Part shown: positions 5,388-7,771 of the stretch, piece by piece
Layout of the letters: every line of letters begins with the position of its first letter
Numbering within the stretch: the first letter of the stretch is position 1
Made by a program: the position numbers and the translations under genes
DNA from: Bacteroidaceae bacterium
Lineage (GTDB): Bacteria > Bacteroidota > Bacteroidia > Bacteroidales > Bacteroidaceae
Assembly: GCA_016284115.1 (NCBI GenBank)
Contig: JAEEOD010000024.1
Location: 1-7,771 of the forward strand
Direction of reading: 5' to 3'
DNA: 7,771 bases
Notes under the pieces: generated by a model
Database searches by the model: none
Told to the model about the DNA's origin: nothing
The model's input: the letters and a program-made list of their open reading frames with translations, nothing else

Positions 5388-6575
5388 TTAATGAATAATG
5401 TCTAATTCTCGGAAACATTTTGCAAGATGTTCCACTGCATAGTCAATCTGTTCTTTCGTGTGAGTTGCCATCAAAGCAACACGTACTAAAGTGTCTTGAG
5501 GAGCACATGCTGGTGGAATAACCGGATTAATAAAAATACCTTCATCAAATGCTGATCTAGTCACAGCAAACGTCTTATATGTATCGCGAACATACAGGGG
5601 GATAATTGGTGACTGAGTATCACCTATCTCAAAACCTGCGTTGCGGAATTCTTCTAAAGCATAGTTTGTTATTTCCCAAAGTTTCTCCTGTCGCTCTGGT
5701 TCGCTCTGAATGATATGAAGGGCTTCAATGGTAGCAGCGGTTGCAGCTGGAGTACTACTAGCCTGGAATATGTATGAGCGTGCACTGTGACGCAAGGTGT
5801 TGATAACTGGAGACTCGCCAGCCACAAAACCGCCCAAAGATGCAAGTGATTTGCTGAATGTACCCATTATAATTTCAACATCGTCAGTTACACCAAAATA
5901 ATCACAAACACCACGTCCTTGTTTACCAAACACGCCAATACCATGTGCTTCATCTACATAAACACATGCGTTATATTTCTTCTTCAGTCGAATAATCTCA
6001 GGCAAATTTGCCAAATCACCTTCCATTGAAAAGACGCCATCGACAACAATCAACTTTATAGCATTAGGTTCACACTTCTTCAGCTCTTTTTCTAATGCAT
6101 CCATATCATTGTGTTTGTATTTCAACTGGGTAGCAAAAGAAAGGCGACGACCATCTACAATTGAAGCATGATCACGGTCATCACATATGATATAGTCTCC
6201 ACGTCCCACTAATTGAGGAATAACCCCTTCGTTCACAGTGAAACCTGTAGAGAAACACATGGCTTCTTCTTTACCTAAAAAGGCAGCAAGTTCTTTCTCA
6301 AGCTGAACATGTAAATCAAGTGTACCATTCAACAGACGTGATCCTGCGCAACCAGTTCCATACTTTTTAGTAGCCTCTATAGAAGCGTTAATAATTCTCT
6401 GGTCATAGGTTAGGCCTGTATAAGCGTTTGAGCCAAACATTAAGACTTTCTTGCCGCTCATCATGACTTCGGTGCCTTGGTGACTGTCAATCTCTCGGAA
6501 ATAGGGATAGATGCCCTTAGCCTTGTAATATTGAGGCTCTTGGTATTTACCTAACTTCTCTGATAGTAAGCTCAT
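5388..6575 (-). CDS. spt: Serine palmitoyltransferase (alpha-oxoamine synthase family)
   Basis: A PLP-dependent cytoplasmic enzyme predicted to condense L-serine with a long-chain acyl-CoA to 3-ketosphinganine, the first committed step of Bacteroidetes sphingolipid synthesis. The start is ATG 6575 (MSLLSEKLGKY, 395 residues); a TTG two codons upstream (6581) adds nothing. Family marks, numbered from that ATG: the YPYFREIDSHQGTEV start (about 23-37), GTGCAGSRLLNGT (73-85), His136 in DDRDHASIVDG (cofactor stacking), Asp208 and His211 in VDEAHGIGVFG, and the Schiff-base Lys242 in GTFSKSLASLGG. The C-terminal PPACAPQDTLVR resembles Bacteroides and Porphyromonas serine palmitoyltransferases. Close relatives are 2-amino-3-ketobutyrate CoA ligase (Kbl) and BioF; the N-terminal and C-terminal motifs make me prefer SPT, but substrate assignment within this family is by resemblance. 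It follows engB by 106 bp and appears to have its own promoter. Confidence 0.86.
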   Translation of the reverse strand: MSLLSEKLGKYQEPQYYKAKGIYPYFREIDSHQGTEVMMSGKKVLMFGSNAYTGLTYDQRIINASIEATKKYGTGCAGSRLLNGTLDLHVQLEKELAAFLGKEEAMCFSTGFTVNEGVIPQLVGRGDYIICDDRDHASIVDGRRLSFATQLKYKHNDMDALEKELKKCEPNAIKLIVVDGVFSMEGDLANLPEIIRLKKKYNACVYVDEAHGIGVFGKQGRGVCDYFGVTDDVEIIMGTFSKSLASLGGFVAGESPVINTLRHSARSYIFQASSTPAATAATIEALHIIQSEPERQEKLWEITNYALEEFRNAGFEIGDTQSPIIPLYVRDTYKTFAVTRSAFDEGIFINPVIPPACAPQDTLVRVALMATHTKEQIDYAVEHLAKCFRELDIIH

Positions 6576-6625
6576 TTTCAATATTTCTTTTAATCAAACT
6601 GTATATATTCTTCTAAACAAGACCG

Positions 6626-6633
6626 CAAATTTA
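6626..6633 (-). promoter_or_regulatory. Probable -7 element of the spt promoter
   Basis: TAAATTTG on the minus strand (6633-6626) matches TAnnTTTG and lies about 50 bp before the spt ATG, leaving an AT-rich leader of about 45 nt with no Shine-Dalgarno sequence. The expected -33 TTTG is not clearly present at 19-21 bp, so the call rests on the -7 box and position alone. Nothing resembling a strong engB terminator precedes it, so spt may also receive readthrough from lipB-engB. Confidence 0.45.
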
Positions 6634-6681
6634 CAAAAAATAGTTTGTATCATTGCACACTTTTATTAAAAAAGTGAACAA

Positions 6682-7293
6682 TTATATATTTTTTTTGGTC
6701 AGTGTACTATTTATCGAGTCGATATAAGACAATATCTCTTCTTTCCCTGCTCCACTAAGTGAGGAAGTTATAAAATACGGAGGGAGCTCGTCCCATTGTT
6801 CTTTCAACTTTTCAAGATATATTTTAATATTGCTATTTGTACGTGATTTAGACAGCTTATCGACTTTCGTAAATACAATGGCAAAAGGAATTTGATTTTC
6901 ACCAAGCCAGTTCATGAAACTCAGATCAATCTTTTGTGGTTCTAGACGGCTATCAATCAATACGAAAAGACAGGTCATCTCCATACGGTTTTCCAGATAT
7001 GTCCCAATAACACGTTGTATATCAGCAACACCTTTTTTACTGCGATTAGCATAACCATATCCAGGCAAATCCACCAAATACCATTGCTTGTTAATTAAGA
7101 AATGATTGATGAGCAACGTCTTTCCTGGTGTAGAAGAAGTCATAGCCAACTTCTTAAATCCAGTTAACATATTGATTAAGCTTGATTTACCGACATTACT
7201 CCTACCAATGAAAGCATATTCAGGAAAGCCCGTTTTTGGGCACTTGTTCACATCTGTGTTACTAATAACAAATTCAGCTGACGTTATCTTCAT
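6682..7293 (-). CDS. engB: Ribosome biogenesis GTP-binding protein EngB/YsxC/YihA
   Basis: A 203-residue cytoplasmic GTPase of the EngB (YihA/YsxC) family, known to be needed for late large-subunit (50S) assembly and generally essential. All G motifs are visible: G1 GRSNVGKS (30-37), the G2 region TSSTPGKT (52-59, with the switch Thr), G3 DLPGYG (75-80), G4 TKVD (142-145) and G5 SSLSGAG (177-183). Length is normal for the family and the domain is complete. The ATG at 7293-7291 overlaps the lipB TGA (7292-7290) as ATGA, which suggests one mRNA and translational coupling. The C-terminus is a short lysine-rich tail (TLTKKNI). Confidence 0.97.
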   Translation of the reverse strand: MKITSAEFVISNTDVNKCPKTGFPEYAFIGRSNVGKSSLINMLTGFKKLAMTSSTPGKTLLINHFLINKQWYLVDLPGYGYANRSKKGVADIQRVIGTYLENRMEMTCLFVLIDSRLEPQKIDLSFMNWLGENQIPFAIVFTKVDKLSKSRTNSNIKIYLEKLKEQWDELPPYFITSSLSGAGKEEILSYIDSINSTLTKKNI

Positions 7294-7771
7294 AATTCTT
7301 TTTTAAGTAATTCTATCATTATCTCTGAAAGATGGTGTTTAACATCCTCCATGGGTACATTAGTTCGTAATTCTTGAGCAAGGGAAGTAACTCCTTTATC
7401 AACAAATCCACAAGGATTAATATAGCTGAAATAGCGAAGGTCAGTATTAACATTTAAGGCAAAACCATGCATGGTAACATATCTGCTACTCCTTACTCCT
7501 ATCGCACAAATTTTGCGAGCACGAGGAGTATGAGCATCCAACCAAACGCCTGTAGCCTTATCCAATCGCATAGCATTAATGCCATATAAAGAACAAAGGA
7601 GAATTACTGTTTCTTCTAATAAATAAATATATTCTTTTAGTCCTAAATGATATCGTTCTAGATCAAGGATTGGATAGCAAACCAACTGCCCTGGTCCATG
7701 ATATGTTATATCTCCACCCCTGTCGATATGATAGAAAGAAGCTCCTATTTGTTTTAATGATTGCTCAGATA
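7290..7771 (-). CDS. lipB: Octanoyltransferase LipB, N-terminus beyond the window
   Basis: The enzyme transfers octanoyl from acyl carrier protein to lipoyl domains of 2-oxoacid dehydrogenases and the glycine cleavage H protein, the first step of endogenous lipoate synthesis; LipA then inserts sulfur. About 159 codons are visible and the frame stays open through the right edge, so roughly the first quarter is missing. A TTG at 7685 is an internal Leu codon, not the start, because the conserved [17 protein letters not shown] lies directly upstream in the same frame. The likely catalytic pair is Lys in [11 protein letters not shown] and Cys in INPCGF (codon 7412-7410), 34 residues apart as in E. 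coli LipB (Lys135/Cys169). The downstream GVTSL motif is present. It forms an overlapping pair with engB. Confidence 0.96.
   Translation of the reverse strand, partial: SEQSLKQIGASFYHIDRGGDITYHGPGQLVCYPILDLERYHLGLKEYIYLLEETVILLCSLYGINAMRLDKATGVWLDAHTPRARKICAIGVRSSRYVTMHGFALNVNTDLRYFSYINPCGFVDKGVTSLAQELRTNVPMEDVKHHLSEIMIELLKKEL

Noticed and set aside
5388..6575. Annotation of spt as 2-amino-3-ketobutyrate CoA ligase (kbl) or BioF
   Set aside because: The fold and catalytic residues are shared, but the YPYFREIDSHQGTEV N-terminus and PPACAPQDTLVR C-terminus look like Bacteroidetes serine palmitoyltransferases. A phylogenetic tree with characterised members would settle it.
1..7771. CRISPR array, insertion sequence, phage, toxin-antitoxin or defence system
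   Set aside because: I found no regularly spaced repeats, terminal inverted repeats flanking a transposase, or genes with such domains on either strand.

Overview
The window looks like the chromosome of a Bacteroidales bacterium (Bacteroides/Prevotella-like); I cannot name the species. The basis is a serine-palmitoyltransferase-type oxoamine synthase, a TonB-dependent receptor with a Bacteroidales-style leader, AT-rich regions in place of Shine-Dalgarno sites, and several copies of the Bacteroidetes -7 promoter element TAnnTTTG. Every gene lies on the minus strand, so transcription runs from high to low coordinates.

Layout in the direction of transcription: (1) 7771-6682, the 3' part of lipB (lipoate biosynthesis, cut by the window edge), overlapping by 4 bp (ATGA) with engB/ysxC (ribosome-assembly GTPase). 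(2) 6575-5388, spt, predicted to make the sphingolipid precursor 3-ketosphinganine, with a plausible promoter in the 106-bp gap before it. (3) 5387-5159, a 229-bp gap with an unusually complete promoter, about 105 transcribed bases and a strong intrinsic terminator, i.e. a candidate small RNA in the spt 3' region, followed by the probable promoter of the next gene. (4) 5158-3356, a secreted GH123-family glycoside hydrolase (beta-N-acetylgalactosaminidase family), with no SusC/SusD partner in view. (5) 3303-3103, a compact tRNA-Pro(UGG) unit with promoter, tRNA and terminator hairpin. (6) 3089-1521, a GlpD-type FAD-dependent glycerol-3-phosphate dehydrogenase whose start lies only about 13 bases after the terminator U-tract. 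(7) 1472-1, the N-terminal part of a BtuB/CirA-like TonB-dependent outer-membrane receptor, 48 bp after glpD and running off the window.

The genes do not form one pathway. They are housekeeping functions (lipoylation, ribosome assembly, tRNA, glycerol-phosphate oxidation), envelope functions (sphingolipid synthesis, outer-membrane uptake) and one glycan-degrading enzyme. I see no mobile element, CRISPR array, phage, toxin-antitoxin or defence system. The points most worth a second look are non-coding: the candidate sRNA after spt, the tRNA terminator abutting glpD, and the composition shift inside the receptor gene. No stretch longer than 300 bases lacks a gene.
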